Source of the DNA: Symbiodinium microadriaticum
Taxonomy: Eukaryota; Sar; Dinophyceae; Suessiales; Symbiodiniaceae
DNA length: 64,000 bases
Direction of reading: 5' to 3'
NCBI GenBank assembly: GCA_001939145.1
Contig: LSRX01000061.1
Coordinates: 318,403 to 382,402, forward strand
In this document: piece by piece, positions 1-12,562 of the stretch
Position numbering within the stretch: position 1 is the first letter of the stretch
Layout: each line of letters begins with the position of its first letter
The notes under the pieces: model-generated
The model's input: only the letters and a program-made list of their open reading frames with translations
Database searches by the model: none
Told to the model about the DNA's origin: nothing
Translations under genes and position numbers: made by a program

Positions 1-50
<50 letters not shown>
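1..50. repeat. (TC)n microsatellite at window start
   Basis: Perfect CT/TC dinucleotide repeat running in from the left edge. It ends at a CTCCCTGCC junction, and its true length is unknown because it is cut by the window boundary. Confidence 0.98.
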
Positions 51-53
<3 letters not shown>

Positions 54-230
54 CCCTGCCAGTATAGCTGCATCTGGATTTGCATACCAGGCCTTGACTC
101 CCAACATGTCTCATGGCTTCTCAACGCTTGGCGCGAAACCGTACTCTGCATTGTGGGCGTTGACGCAGCCAGACAGGCATCAAACACCCAAAACCCTAAG
201 CACAGCACGAGTTCCACGCCGCACTCACAC

Positions 231-250
231 CTGTCCGAGTTGTGCGAGCG
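231..250 (+). repeat. Dispersed motif B copy (TGTCCGAGTTGTGCGAG)
   Basis: One copy of a short dispersed word with core TTGTCCGAG(T/C)(T/G)(T/C)G(A/C)GAG. Other copies lie at 3510, 8266, 25524, 27550, 35891 and 54918. Copies often sit close to CCCTAAA-like text. No function is evident. Confidence 0.55.
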
Positions 251-805
251 TAAGCACGACCCTAAGCGGCCCTAAACCGTCTTCACTCTCTACGGGTTTT
301 TTTGAGTTGCAGGGTTACTGTTCGGATCTACGGCTTACTTAGCCTTAAACCCAAACTCCTTACGGAACCTCTATGGAACCCTTGATGAACCTCTATACAT
401 GTAGAAGCCTAAACGCTTAAGACACGTAGCTATCCCGAGCAGGAGCCCGGCGTGTCGGCCTGGATCCGGCGTGTTTCTTCCATGCGCTTCGGTGCACGAG
501 CATGGAAACCCAGAACTGCAAGCAGGATTTGAGGGCTCAGGGCCTGTATGTAGAGTTTTGTGATTTAGGGCTTTAGGGCTTTGGGTTAGGGAGTTGAAAG
601 GCCTTTAGTTTACGTAATTTATACATTATTTCGGGCTTTAAGGCTTTAGGTATCGAGGTTTGCCTGCCTCAGTTTGGGGCTTTGGGTGTCTGGAATACGA
701 ATTTGATCTACTTGCAATGAGAAGGCCGCATGTTGTGCCTGGGACTTTGGCCGCATAAGACCCCCGAGATCCATGCTGTCCCGAAAATTAGGGTACCTTA
801 TTTTG

Positions 806-826
806 GGATCCTTATCATAAGGATCC
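806..826. repeat. Perfect 10-bp palindrome
   Basis: GGATCCTTAT and its reverse complement flank a single central base. The surroundings are rich in further GGGTACC/GGGATCC words, so the whole 790-860 stretch can fold back on itself. It could be a small foldback element or chance AT-rich symmetry. Confidence 0.6.
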
Positions 827-1991
827 TACCATTAAGGGTACTACATTAGGGTCCCCTATTTTATCTACTGGGTTTTTTCGTGCTAATTGTCCTGGCCCAG
901 TACTGGCAGGTGCAGTGGCCGAGTCGTCACATGACCATAATGATGATTGCCCTAGAGCTAGCCCCAAGCCCTTCTAGCCCTAAGATAGTGGTGTGAACAA
1001 GTCGTGTAAAACTAAATCAAGCCCCTACACGGTGCTTTCCAGAGCCCTGTTCCAAAGCCCTGAAACCGGTCTTGGGTCTTTCGACCGGCGCAGGTCCTCC
1101 AGCGTGCGGCGAAAAACCTGCCAGAGGACGGAGACGGCGTCACAGAGCAGGCCGGTTTAGGATTTGGTGGCACTCATATTTGTTATGGTAGGGTGTTTTT
1201 ATGGAAGGGTTGTGTAGGGCGATGCAAGATTTTGCAGGCTTGTATTGGGCCATGAACGATTGGAATAGGGCTGTGGGTTTTGTCTTAGTATAGTATGGTG
1301 GTTTACAGTATGAGGGTTACGGTGACTAGTGCCTGGGGCCATCATAGGGGTGTGGGCCAAACTTTTCGGGCTTAGTGAAAACAAGAATTCCGAGATGAGA
1401 AGAGGGTGGGAAGGGCGAGAGGTTTGGGAAGAAACTGGACGCCAAAAGCGCGTGTCGCCGAATTCGAAGAAAGAGGAGGATATTATTATAACTTTTATTG
1501 TTTTGAAGTGGACTTGAGGTTGGGATGGAATGCTTCCACAGTTTCGGCTTCGGCCTAAGCTGCGACAGGAAAGCCCCAAAACCCAAACCAACATCGCCGA
1601 AGCTTCGGGGGGTCCTTTTGATGTGCACCGGGCGTCAACGAGACGCCAAAATCTGAGTGCTGGCTTAGGGTTTACGTAAACCTCACAGGGATGGGCTTAA
1701 GTGCGGCTTTCAATCGGAAAGCGGGAGGAACAAAAGGCCAAGACGTCGGTTGCGTAAGGTTTGCTTGACATAGGCTGTCGGGTTCAGAAGATGGGTTTAT
1801 GGGTGCGTGCTTGGGGAGTAGTGTTTGAGCTTTGGGCTTTGGGGTTTGGGATGTGTTCTTTTGTGTAGGGTTGTATGTATGGTTTAGGACTTTACTGTAG
1901 GTTTAGAGTTTAAATTGTAAGACCTTGTCGGGATAGCCCCCACGGTTTGCCCTGGCGTCTTCAATCCTTTGGCGAGAAATCGAAGACATTC

Positions 1992-2120
1992 CTCGCTCAT
2001 AAACCGTAAACCCTAAACCCAAAACCCTGGGCTCGTCCTAGCAAGGTGGGAGGCAAAAAAACCCAAAACCCTAAAACCCTAAACCCTTAAACCCTAAAAC
2101 CCTGAAGCCCTAAAGCCCTA
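1992..2120 (-). repeat. Telomere-like CCCTAAA tract
   Basis: A run of CCCTAAA units with one-base variants (AAACCC, CCCTAAAA, CCCTGAAG). This is the TTTAGGG telomere type read on the minus strand, found in plants, green algae and many alveolates. It is interrupted by a copy of dispersed repeat A at 2027-2061. The degeneracy argues for interstitial sequence and not an active telomere. Confidence 0.8.
2027..2061 (+). repeat. Dispersed repeat A, copy 1
   Basis: A word with core TCCTAGCAAGGTGGGAGGC followed by an A run. Nearly identical words stand at 34328-34367 and 54425-54464, and partial copies (AGCAAGGTGGGC) at 19721 and 19775. This copy is embedded in a CCCTAAA tract. Confidence 0.75.
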
Positions 2121-5100
2121 ACTAAGGGGCTGAGTAGGTAACCTTTAAGCTTTTGGGGGTTATATGATCCTAGTATAATTCCAAAGGTCAACCTTTTTGG
2201 GCTAGGGTACTCAGTCCCTATGCCAAACTCCGGTCTAAAGGATCGCTGGGGCAACGACCTGCGGGCGCTTTCCACCTTGTCCCTGGCTGGCGGAGAGAAG
2301 GACCTGCCGTGGCCTGGCCCACCGAGTCTGATTTCGGGGACAGGATCTGAGCTTATGTTTTAGGGCCCAGGGGTTAGGGCTTGGAGTTTAGTACTTGGAG
2401 GTTATAAGCGGCTTGAAGGTGGCGATCCCAAAACCCTGGGTGGTTAGCCGCTAGCCCATTTTGGTAGCCCGCAATAGTTGCTGTCTGTACTCGCATGTAC
2501 CCTATACCTTTCAAAAGACAAGCTCGACTATGGCAGCCCTAGCATGAAATCCCGAGTTTTTCTGACTATGATGCTGCTATCAAAGCCAGCTGTCCGTTGA
2601 GCGCTACTTTTGGCCCGGGTCGCCTTTCACGTCCCTACTGCAGCGGCTGACGATTCGTGCTGTTGAGCTATTTTGCAGAGCCCAAGAACTTGATAGGAAG
2701 TCCTTACATTGAGGGCTCTTTTCGCCAGCAGCCCGCATGAAAGCCGAAAGTCTTGAGACCAAACCCACCGAAGCACGGTTGGAGGCGCTGTTTTCTCACC
2801 GGCACGACCTTTCTGGAGCAGCTCCAGGAGAGCGCCAGTCTCATCAGCGAGTTTGAGACCCGTGGATGCAGTCAGGAGAGAGGTCCATTCAGCCGCCGTT
2901 TGCGTAGCTGGACCCTCTCAGCATCTAGCACAGCGGCAGGCTCTCCCTGTCTTTTCAGGAAGCACACGAAGAAATAATGGACGGAGCCCGGGCCTTTTAT
3001 TATTGCTTTTCTCCTCCCTCCCCCCTCCCCCCCGCGGGCATTATTAGGAGGGGAAGTAAAAATTTATCAATAATAACAATATCAATAACAGGCAGCCCCG
3101 CCCCCCAGCTCTTCCCTGCCCCCTCTTCCCGGTCCCAAAATGCTAGTGCATGTGAGGGGCAAGTGGATGGACCAAAAACAATCAAGGCAGCCACCCGCTC
3201 CGCCCCTCTTCCCAGGCAGCCACCCTGTCCCCGGTCTCAACATATTAACAATGCCCCTTGGGGGGGGGGAGGGATGCAAAAACAAAAAAAACAATAACAG
3301 GCAGATCGACCTGCAGGATCATGCCTCATGCCCTGAATGCCGTGCCGACATAGAGGCAAGACTCAGAAGAAGGACGACTAGCCTTGATAAAGCATCGAAG
3401 AACACCAACCGCAGCATGGTCGTTCCAACTAATATTATTCACAGCTATTGGTTTGTGCGAGTTCAGCCTTTCAACAAAACAACTAGCAACAGCCTTAGCT
3501 CCTATCTAGCTTGTCGGAGTTGTGAGATCATGAACCCTAAACCAGCAACATCGTCTGTCATGTTTTGTTGCTGCGGGGTCCACCATTTTTCTCGCCGAGG
3601 AAGCTCCACCCAGAGGAGGCGGTCTACGCGATAGGCCTGGATCGTAAGAGCCCTTTATTCTGAACCTCCATATCATTGTCCCGCATTTGTAAGTTACAAC
3701 TAGTTACAACCACGTAGTTTTCTACCGAGAGAGGTTCCCGAAACACCCTTGTCGCGAAGGCTGCGTGGGCATCCTGATTCGCTGCCGCCGCAGCGATGCC
3801 TCTGATGTTGAGCCCTGGCCTGCTCCTCAGGGCATCCTGACCATAGTGGGCTAGCGGGTGCACATTGAAGGGCTTCATGGATCTTCATGGCTTGTACATT
3901 TTTTGCGAGTCGAGGACGTTATTAGTTAATAGCAGGCAGATCATACCTCACAATCCGAGTGCTCGCCAACTTACAAGACATGTTCGTCGTTGGCAAAGGG
4001 AACAAACACTTTTGTTCTGCACTTGTCTGTGTCTGTGGCTTTGGATGTTGTCTCCTTACTCTACGTCATGCCTCTTTTGGAAGAATACAGAGCCTTCCTC
4101 GGGTTCGCGTTGATTGATTGTTGTGGTCCTGTCATATGCCAAAGAGAAGGAAGCTACAGTCGCAGACATCAGCCGTGCTTGGTTTTCCGAGGCTACTTGT
4201 TGTGGAGCATGCCTGCGGCTCAGTCTTACCGGTGCATACAGTCTCCTGTTTCGCCGGCTGCGCGAGGTTCCGGAACACTTCTGGAGGGTCGGGGTCGAAG
4301 TTTACGTCAATGCTCAAGGTGCCCAAGTTGACGACAAACTCTCCCGACCCCCCGCTTAAGCTGCGACACCCGGGAACAGCAGGTGCAAGGCAGTTTCTAG
4401 AGGCATGATACTGGAATGGAGCTATAGCGGGCTTAAAAACTAGAAACCCAGAAGCCCGAAAGCCTCTTTCAAAATCGTCATTAATTACTTCCCACCTAGA
4501 GCCCGGACTATAAATGTTTTAAAGAACAGCTTCATTAAAAAGAAGGTCTCGACGACCTGGGCCAGTTCCTCCTGTGCGGCCTTGGCGCTGGAGTCAGAGC
4601 CTCTTAGAGATGCGGCCGGCGAGGCGAAAAGCCAGGGTGGTTCGGCGATTTCTATTGGGTCACAAAAAAGATATACCATCACGAGTACTATGAGAAGGTA
4701 GGAGGGTCGGGTTGGTACAAGGTGCTTCTACGGGGGGTGCTTTGGTTTGAGGGTTTTGGGGTTCAGGGTTCCGGTGCGTTCTTTGATGCGAGAACCTGGT
4801 CGGGCGAGCCCCAGTCAAGCCTGAGCAAAAGGTGTGTTCTTTGAGTTTGTGTTCGTGTTTGTGTGCGTGTGTGTGTGTGCCCGTGCGCTTCTGTGAGAGT
4901 TCTTTGTTGTTGGCTAAATTGGGTTTCGGGGTTTAGGAAAAAGGGGAATTTGGGGATTGCGGATGATAGGTATGGAGTATTTTCACACAGCGACTATGGG
5001 GCGCTCACAGGAGGAGTTTCGCTAAAGAGCATTGTGGCAGTGGGTCGGCTTTAAGCCAGACAATTTGGTTCCGGTAGCCTTGCAAAGGCACTTTGGCTTG

Positions 5101-7132
5101 AGAACTCAATCTGAGGCCTTATATATTCTGCCGAGTGGATACACTGGCCTAGGGCCGGGCCTAAACAGAAGCCTTGACCTTGAACCCTAGATTAGCAAAA
5201 GCATCACGCATCTGAAGTGCGAACACGCGCCAGTTGGCCCCTGATGTGGCTGTCCTCGACCTCGATGGCTCGGCTGCCTGGCTCGACCTGAGGTGGAGAT
5301 TTGAGATAGCTGCCCTGTAGCTTTGCGGCTCGTGGTAGTTAGGAGCTTGCAGAAAAGGGTCTGGAGATATCGAGTGTGGGAACATGGGTGTAGAACCTGC
5401 CAGGGAATAAAGCTGCAGTTTGGATACGGTTTTCGCGCCTTTGGAGCCTTGAACACCCCCCCCCCCCTAGAACCGAAGCAAACCCCGAGTACAACAGTAG
5501 CGAGCAGCACATGGATGGAAGACGAATTTCTAGAACCCTGACTACCTAGACCGTGCACTCCAAATTAACTCAAAAGCGGCCCTGAACCCCGTTGTCGAGG
5601 ATGCACACCGCTGGCCGTGGGCTGAGACCATGGGTGGGGATGGCTGAAGATTTGGATGTTTGGACATGGAGCCCCGGGAGTAACACACCCTCTAAGGTTT
5701 ACTAGAAGATTTCCCATAAGGATTACGTGTTGCATAAATCAAGAGTGCAGTGAAGACTCGAATCGGTTCAGCCCGGTCATGCGAGTTCTGAGCGGCCCTT
5801 GAGTGCGGTTCCATTGAATGCAATGCTGCGATTTCTGGGGGTTCTGGCGTTTTCCAGTTCCACTTCTCAGCGCCTACACTTACATGCACCGTTGACAGAA
5901 GCCAGCCTTCAGCACAAAAATCTGCTGTCCTGCAAAGGTTCACGAACTCCACCTTGTACAAGAGCCTCTCGCCGTTATCTCTTCGCAGTCGCTTACAGAG
6001 TTTAGTTTCGAGTTTAGGGGTTACTTGGGCCTGGTGTCAAGTGAGGCATGCGGAAAGCTTATCTACGAGGATTTGGAGTCCTTCAAAGTAGGAACAGCCC
6101 TTCTATGTCAGGTTAAAGGGTGAGCTTGGTGGTCAGAACTGAGACGTAATGCTGCGATTTCCGCAGCAAGACAAGACATGCCACTTAAGAGATCAAGGTA
6201 TTTAGGGATTCGGGAGATTCTTTGTTCGGCTTCAGTATTTCAGGCCTTCAGGATCTATGGTGTGCGGTGTTAGAGGTTCCTCGAATGTGTTGGCTCAGCT
6301 CTTTTCCAGTTTTGTCAAGCGTGTCTTAGATCTCTCTTTGCTTGCACCGTGCAAGATGAGAAATCAGAAACTCCAGGGAACTTGAAGCTGGCACTTGTCA
6401 TCATGGGCTTTCATGACAGGGGTCCGAGCTGAGGATACATGGCCATGGTCTTTGCGCGCAACTCGCTGTGCCAAGTCCCAGGCGCCGAGGGCCAAGTCGG
6501 TGAGGAGATTAGGGTTCTGCGGCGTTTCAGGCTTCAGCCTGCGAAGGTTTAAGTTCAGGGTATTTCAGGATTGTCATTGTAAGGGTGTTTATATAAGGGG
6601 GCTTCAGGTAGGCGGGAGAGATGATGCTGGAGATCATTGCGAGTTCTATGGGTGCCTGACTGGTGAGTAACATCATTCCTGGCACTGTCCCGTTCATACT
6701 ATGTAACCCTATGAGCCGAGTAGAGCTTCATTCTTGCATCTGCATGGACCATGAGCCATGGAAGCCGGTGGAACCCAGAATTCGTCGAAAATGTGAAGCC
6801 AGGCCGTTCATGAGTCTGTACTTGCGCGCGTATACATAGCATACATACGTACGATGGCACATACTCTGTACCACCTTGTTGAGGTTGTAGGGAACTTCCC
6901 CCAGTCTCTGTATGGGGGGCGTAGTCGTTCGACAACCCGAGGGCTCCCGTCGTAAAGTCTGAAAGGGTTGCTGTTGGGATGCCTTTGTTCTAGGATGGTT
7001 TAGGGAGTTGGAGAAGAGGGGGCCTCCCTGTCATTCCGACTATTGTTGAGCCTTCCTGTGCCCAGATCCAGAACCTTCCATTGCAGAATACCGAAAGCCC
7101 CTAAAGCGTCGAAGCATCGTTTGCACACGTGA
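2121..7132. other. Intergenic DNA, no recognisable gene
   Basis: Only short overlapping open frames, apart from one weak frame at 3140-3634. It holds a G10 tract at 3260-3269, a C12 tract at 5456-5467 and the copy of motif B at 3510-3529. Near-duplicate C-rich text lies at about 3090-3240. I see no RNA gene or transposon signature. Confidence 0.5.
3140..3634 (+). CDS. Weak 164-codon open frame, unrecognised
   Basis: ATG-initiated frame of 164 residues. The middle contains a Cys-Pro-Glu-Cys pair followed by an Arg-rich stretch. The N-terminal third is translated C-rich low-complexity DNA, and the end is Arg/Ser-rich. I recognise no family. No splice or codon-use evidence supports it, and chance openness is the likeliest explanation. 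Confidence 0.13.
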   Translation: MLVHVRGKWMDQKQSRQPPAPPLFPGSHPVPGLNILTMPLGGGEGCKNKKNNNRQIDLQDHASCPECRADIEARLRRRTTSLDKASKNTNRSMVVPTNIIHSYWFVRVQPFNKTTSNSLSSYLACRSCEIMNPKPATSSVMFCCCGVHHFSRRGSSTQRRRSTR

Positions 7133-7384
7133 GTGGGTGAGTGAGTGAGTGAGTGAGTGAGTTGAGTTGAGTGAGTGAGTGAGTGAGTGGGTGAGTGAGT
7201 GAGTGAGTGAGTTGAGTGAGTTGAGTTGAGTGAGTGAGTGAGTGAGTGAGNAGTGAGTGAGTTGAGTTGAGTGAGTGAGTGAGTGAGTGGGTGAGTGAGT
7301 GAGTGAGTGAGTTGAGTGAGTTGAGTTGAGTGAGTGAGTGAGTGAGTGAGTGAGTGAGTGGGTGGGTGAGTGAGTGAGTGAGTG
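7133..7384 (+). repeat. (GAGT)n tetranucleotide array
   Basis: GAGT repeat with regular GTTGAG interruptions and a GGGT variant. The array contains a single N at 7251. The 99 bases before the N (7152-7250) are repeated exactly after it (7252-7350), so the true array is probably about 100 bases shorter. Confidence 0.97.
7251..7251. other. Single-N contig join with duplicated ends
   Basis: Bases 7152-7250 equal 7252-7350 exactly, an offset of 100. A perfect 99-base duplication meeting at one N is what two overlapping contig ends look like when they are concatenated without merging. Confidence 0.85.
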
Positions 7385-7460
7385 AGTGTGTGTGTGTGTG
7401 TGTGTGGGTGTGTGTGTGTGTGTGTGGGTGTGTGGGTGTGTGGGTGTGTGGGTGTGTGTG
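7385..7460 (+). repeat. (GT)n microsatellite with GGGT variants
   Basis: GT dinucleotide run merging from the GAGT array on its left, with periodic GTGTGGGTGT interruptions. Open frames across it are low-complexity Cys/Val runs and not genes. Confidence 0.95.
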
Positions 7461-7502
7461 CGGCAGCACAGCAAAACCCCAGGCCCCCGCTTGAATCCAT
7501 GG

Positions 7503-7536
7503 CTCTCTCTCTCTCTCTCTCCCCTCTATCTCTCTC

Positions 7537-7583
<47 letters not shown>
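7503..7583 (+). repeat. (CT)n then (TA)n microsatellite
   Basis: CT dinucleotide run with minor CCCTCTA and GC interruptions, ending in a pure TA run. It belongs to a compound microsatellite cluster that starts at 7133. Confidence 0.95.
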
Positions 7584-10299
7584 GTTTTTTCACATGTGGA
7601 TTCGTGGCTTGGGGGGTCTTTGAGCCTTACTGCCGAAGCGGCATAGGCTGCGGTATGCAAGCCCTCGAACTCGTTCCGGAACACTGAGAACGGCTGAGTC
7701 CCCACAGGCCAAGGCTTCGTGCTGCCAGTTCTTGTTTGGGCGACTTCGGCTGCGCAGCCTCTCAGAGTGAGAGAGTTCAGAGGAAACCTGCCTCGCAATG
7801 ATCTTTAAGCAGGTGCAGTTGATGCATGGACCTACGCCCAAACCGGTAAATCCCGAATCCAGGGGTCGCCACACGACTCTCTCCATACATCCATACGATA
7901 ATCTACTCCAGAATCTGCTGTCCAACAGAATAAAGCTCCGAAGATTTGACTGCTACTCCAGCAATAAATGACTTGAACGCCCAATTCTATCGTTGGTTTT
8001 TTTCGGGTTCAGGGCTTAGGGCACTTCAGAGAGGCCTCGTTCAAAAAGCGACTGGGGCCCTCAAACCCCAATTCCGGCAAAGCCTTCAAACCTTGAGAAT
8101 CAAGGTCAGTCAGTGTCTCAAGCCTTCCATCGTACTGTAGGTGTCTCTGCATATCTTTTTTTAATCCTCTTGTGCCTATACTGAACTATACTGTTTGCAC
8201 GAGTGGACACAGTATGGCACTTTGCTGGATGCAACCCTAAAAAGCCCTTGTAGAACTCTGAGGAGCCTTGCCTGCCTTGTGCGAGTGTGAGAGTTCCAAC
8301 CCTTGTAGCTGACCCTGAGCACTTTAGGTGACAAAGAGGGCTTTCACGCGAATTGCAGCTGCCGGTTCGAGAGCCCCCCACATCCTGCAGGCTTCTTGTG
8401 GTTACAATCAGGTGGGCTTTGAATAAACCGGCTTAATTATGAGGCTTACACAGGCTTTCGTCCGGTTGCCTTTGGCCGGGCCGGAGCACGGACAGGAGAC
8501 AGCAGCCGCAAAGCAGATGCCGAAAGACACCGCAAGCACCAAGGTGCCACCTGCAGTGCTGGAACCCTCATCTCTCTAAACCCTTAACCCTCGGACAAGC
8601 GCCACTTACTGCAAGAAGCTATCGCACACCCCCAAGGTGAAGACTGCCGAGCTGCTGATCAATCGCCCAGTCAAAGAGGGCCAGGAGATGTCCCGCGAGG
8701 TTTGGGATGCGGGGTTTGGGTCTGGATTTGCAGTCATCCAGAAGCGCTTGTTCGGTAGAGTTTTTGTTTTTTCGGGCGGAGGGGGGGAGGGATGTGGGTG
8801 TAGTTCTTCTGCATCCTCTTCAGCACGAAGGCTTTCAGTTTGGGGTTGCGATCCAGGGGTTTGGTTTGAAGTAGCTTGATCCGAGGAACTAGGATTTCTG
8901 TTCTTGGCCGGTGGGAGTTTCATACTCAAACTAAATGCGGCGTCATTTACTCGTCCTTATATACAGCAGTCCCAGGTGCATGCCTGCTGAGGTTAGAGAA
9001 GGGCACCGTCTGTGAGGACGAAGAAACAACCCGATGCGTACTAAGTCACCAAGCTAGTTCGCGTTTTGTTGACTTGAGCATATGCATCTTTGAACAGTAT
9101 GAACATGACCTACATCTTCAACAGCATATCCCCAAGAACCCAGAACACTCGACTCGAGCTCCGAACTTCTAGAACCCCAAGCTTCAAAGCTACAGACTGT
9201 GGGTTACTCTCCAAACTTCGAAGCCCTGAAGCCCAAGACCCCGAGCTTAGCCTGAATCGCCCGGCAACCCTTGAAATGACTCTGAGGCCGAGAAGCCTTC
9301 AGCTTCGAACCCCAGAGAGCTCTTCTACAAAGCCCATAGATGTTTCATAGAGCCCTTACAGAAGCTGTAGGGTTGTGGGTTTTGGTTCAGGGTCTCATAG
9401 GGTCTCAAAAGGACTCTCCTAGGTCCGGTCCGAAAGAGCCAGGAGACAGATTGGTTTCGTGAGATGCTCGCCGTCCACTTGGCGGCGGCCTCCGCAACGC
9501 GCCGCGCCCTGCAGAAGAGGGGAGGCTGGCCCTGTGAGTCCAGGCGTCATACTGGGATTGAGGGTCTTACCTGTCTAAGGCTATGTAGGGTTTAAGACCA
9601 TTCTAGTTTGGTATTATGTGGCTGCAGCCGGTCAGGATAGGGTGTAGAAAGATCGGAGTTCTGGAATCAAGCGGAGCAATTCAAATCTGCCTTGGTGTTG
9701 TTTTCTGACGACCCAGGGCTGATGGAATATCCACGACTATGTGTGCGTATAGAAATGCACCATATAATACACACACACACACGTCTGTTTGATTCTCATT
9801 ATTTTTTGTTTTTGTCTCCGAACCACTGGACAAAGCCCTCAGCCCTGAGCTTGCTATTAAACCCATGTATTAAAGCCTGTTAGCCCTAAGCAACAAACCT
9901 AAATAAATAATTACTACCTGCTAGATCCTAAATCCTAAACTCCAAAATCTATAAGTCGTCTAAGTCCTAAACCCTATTTGCCTGAAGGCTCTGTTGACAC
10001 CCTGGCCGCTGCTCTTGCTGCACCCGACCCATCTGCCGGGCTCCTAACTGAAGCAGATGGTGTCATGGAAGCAGTAGTATTCGGGACTTTGGCTTCGGGG
10101 TTTAGATTTGACTCTGTGTTCTGAGGTTATTGGCTTTATGTCCCGTTGGAAGGTTTGTAAGTAGAGGGACAATGTGTTGAGTCTTGCGGTAGCCTCTGCT
10201 CTTCGGCTTGATTTTGCGTCGAGAGACCGAGGGAATACAACACAGAGTGTGTTGTGTTCAGTTCATACTGCATTCACACATACATACGTGTACATCGTA
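7584..10299. other. Intergenic DNA, no recognisable gene
   Basis: Short overlapping frames only. It includes a copy of motif B at 8266-8293 and a short (AC)n run near 9770-9782. CCCTAA-like words are scattered near 8580 and 9900-9975. Nothing else stands out. Confidence 0.5.
8266..8293 (+). repeat. Dispersed motif B copy, long form
   Basis: This copy includes the upstream CCTTGCCTGCC extension that recurs at 27550-27575, then TTGTGCGAGTGTGAGAG. The shared flank shows that the repeat unit is at least about 26 nt in some copies. Confidence 0.6.
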
Positions 10300-10425
10300 T
10301 ACATATATATATATATACACACACATATACATATATATATACACATATACACACACACATATATATATATATATATGTATATGTATATGTATATGTATAT
10401 GNACACACACACATATATATATATA

Positions 10426-10455
<30 letters not shown>
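10300..10455 (+). repeat. TA / CA / TATG compound microsatellite with an N join
   Basis: Alternating TA, CA and GTATAT blocks. A single N at 10402 separates two identical 53-base copies (10349-10401 and 10403-10455). As at 7251, this is best explained by unmerged overlapping contig ends. Confidence 0.95.
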
Positions 10456-10457
<2 letters not shown>

Positions 10458-12508
10458 AATACACAGGCTTCCGACTCCATAAGCTTAGCAACACCAGTGA
10501 AAGCAAGAACTATAGACCCGGAGCCGCAAGGTGGTCCCCAGTCGGTTTGCTTGGCCCTGGCCGCCATTTGCTTCAGCGAAAAGGCGAAGCCTTTGTGGAC
10601 CAAGAGAGGTTTGGAGACACCCGGCGTGAAGCTAGCAGTTGTGCGTTTCAGGCTTTCCCTAAATCCTCAAGGGCCTATGTTTTTTTCAGGGTCGTACAAG
10701 GAAATCAAAATACGCAACCTCGAAAAGGGCGGGTTTTTGAGGGTTCATGGAGGGATTTAGGCTCAAAGGCTTCTGGCCTGAAAAGTTGTGTAGTAACCCG
10801 GACACTGGGGGCAGGATGATTTTCGGAGGTATGAGAGTTGTGCCACAGGGTTTCATTTTGCTTATCCCGTTAAGGAGGCCTCAGAATCCAGACATGAAGC
10901 CAGAAACACAGTACTCCGGCCCCTAACATCGAGATGTAATTACCGTGGAATCGGGCGCAGGGAGTTTTCGTACGACAGGGCTTTCCGACATTCAAAGCTT
11001 TGGGGACAAAGCAGGAGTTTAAAAGGATGATGAAGCCAGAGGTTGGGGCTTGCGAGACTTGGCTGTGGAGAAGAAGATACTTCAGCTGGCTATGGGCTCC
11101 ACGACACTGCAACCACGAGACGGCTGCAAAGCTCTTGTTCTCTTCACAACAGATACCAATAGGATCGACCCTTGTGAGGACCCAAGTGGAGCAAGTGCCT
11201 CCCATGGCTCATAAAAATTCATAGAAGCCGAACAATCAATCGCAGAGAGTTTCTTGGTTTCTTGCGGTGTATGTTGTTACTGCGAATAGCCTGTTAGTGC
11301 GATCAAATGGTGCTTACTATGTACTACTCTTCACTTAAGAATAGCGGTGTTTACACTTGTCTATGCACTATACTGCTCCTTTTGCTGAAATTCGCACTTT
11401 TTTTGCGTAGATGTTCCGCGTGTTGCCTTGCCGTTGCTTTCAGCGTCCGGGCGACCCATGGACCAAGCCCCCCCCCCCCCTCTGTCTCAAGAGGCTTCAG
11501 CGGAGAAACAGCTAAGGAGAGCCAACTCTCTGTCCTTGCAGCGCCCGCATCTCAGATGTCCCCGAAGGGTTGAAGCACTGGGGGTTTGCGTGAAGTTTAG
11601 GGCTGAAATTTTTGCGAATTTCGGGAGGGCAGCTCTGAGCCTCCGAGCTTAGGTGCTTGGAGGCTTTGTGAAGCAGGCTTCGACTATCCAGGTGTTAATT
11701 AATATAGGGGCCTAGATAATCACCTACAAACTATTCTGGGGCTCCTTGTTTTAACTATTGTATAGTCAGTATGGTCCCCAAAACCCTATCCTAATTATTA
11801 AGGCTCCTATGTTATGGCTATCGATCCTGGCTACCCCGGCTGCAAACTCCCAAGGCTAGAACTGAAGACCGAAGTCGGGTTGAGGGACAGCTTCGAGCTA
11901 GAAAGGAATGTCCTATCCTGGAGCCTTTCTTTAGCGTGTGCATGCTCCTAGGCTTTGGGATGTAGGGCTTCATGTCTGTCAGACTTGTTGCATCATGCGT
12001 CATGGTGTTTCCACTGGGCCCTGGCCACAGCCTAGAGCCATTTTCCGAAGGTGCGCCATCCCGGAGCTTAGAGCGCAGCTCAACCGGCGGGCTGGAGGAA
12101 GAACTGCTGGTTTTTCAGGTTTGGGAAGGTGTGGGGTCGTCAGCCTCGGCAGACTTCGGGCTGTGGCCAAAAGAGCCCTAAACTAAACGGTTGCATTTTA
12201 TGACACTCTATGGAGCTGAGGGGTCAAGAACGGGTAGCAGCGTTTGTCAGTTAGTGCTTTATGCTTAGCCATGAAAGCTTCAAACCGTTTATACACCAAG
12301 TAAACGCAGCACACCAAACGAACAACAACATGAACAGGAGCCCACAGACAACCCTAAAGGGTGAGAGCGTAAATCCTGAACCCACCGGCAACTCCCAAAC
12401 TCCGTGGCTCTTTGCGTCGAGAACTCACTGCCTGCCCCATCCCTCCAATCTGCAAAGAACCCGGCTCCATACAGACAGCAGCAATACGTGTCGTTAACAA
12501 CAGCCCAA
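10456..12508. other. Intergenic DNA, no recognisable gene
   Basis: No convincing gene. A C13 tract lies at 11468-11480. An AT-rich stretch at about 11690-11820 has imperfect inverted words. The remaining frames are short and overlap each other. Confidence 0.5.
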
Positions 12509-12562
12509 GCATAAACACACACACACACACACACGCATATATATATATATATATATATACAT
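12509..12562 (+). repeat. (AC)n-(AT)n microsatellite
   Basis: AC dinucleotide run passing directly into an AT run. This is the same compound type seen at 10300, 43440 and 47330. Confidence 0.95.

Larger units (their letters stand above)
51..1991. other. Intergenic DNA with decayed TTTAGGG words
   Basis: No convincing gene. The open frames here are short and mutually overlapping. Many words are variants of the telomeric heptamer, for example GGGCTTTAGGGCTTTGGG near 566 and similar text near 1250 and 1830. Copies occur in both orientations. A 21-nt palindrome lies at 806-826. Confidence 0.6.

Noticed and set aside
7040..7593. Long minus-strand frames rich in Thr-His-Ser-Leu across 7000-7590
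   Set aside because: They are translations of the GAGT, GT and CT microsatellites in several frames at once and also cross an N join.
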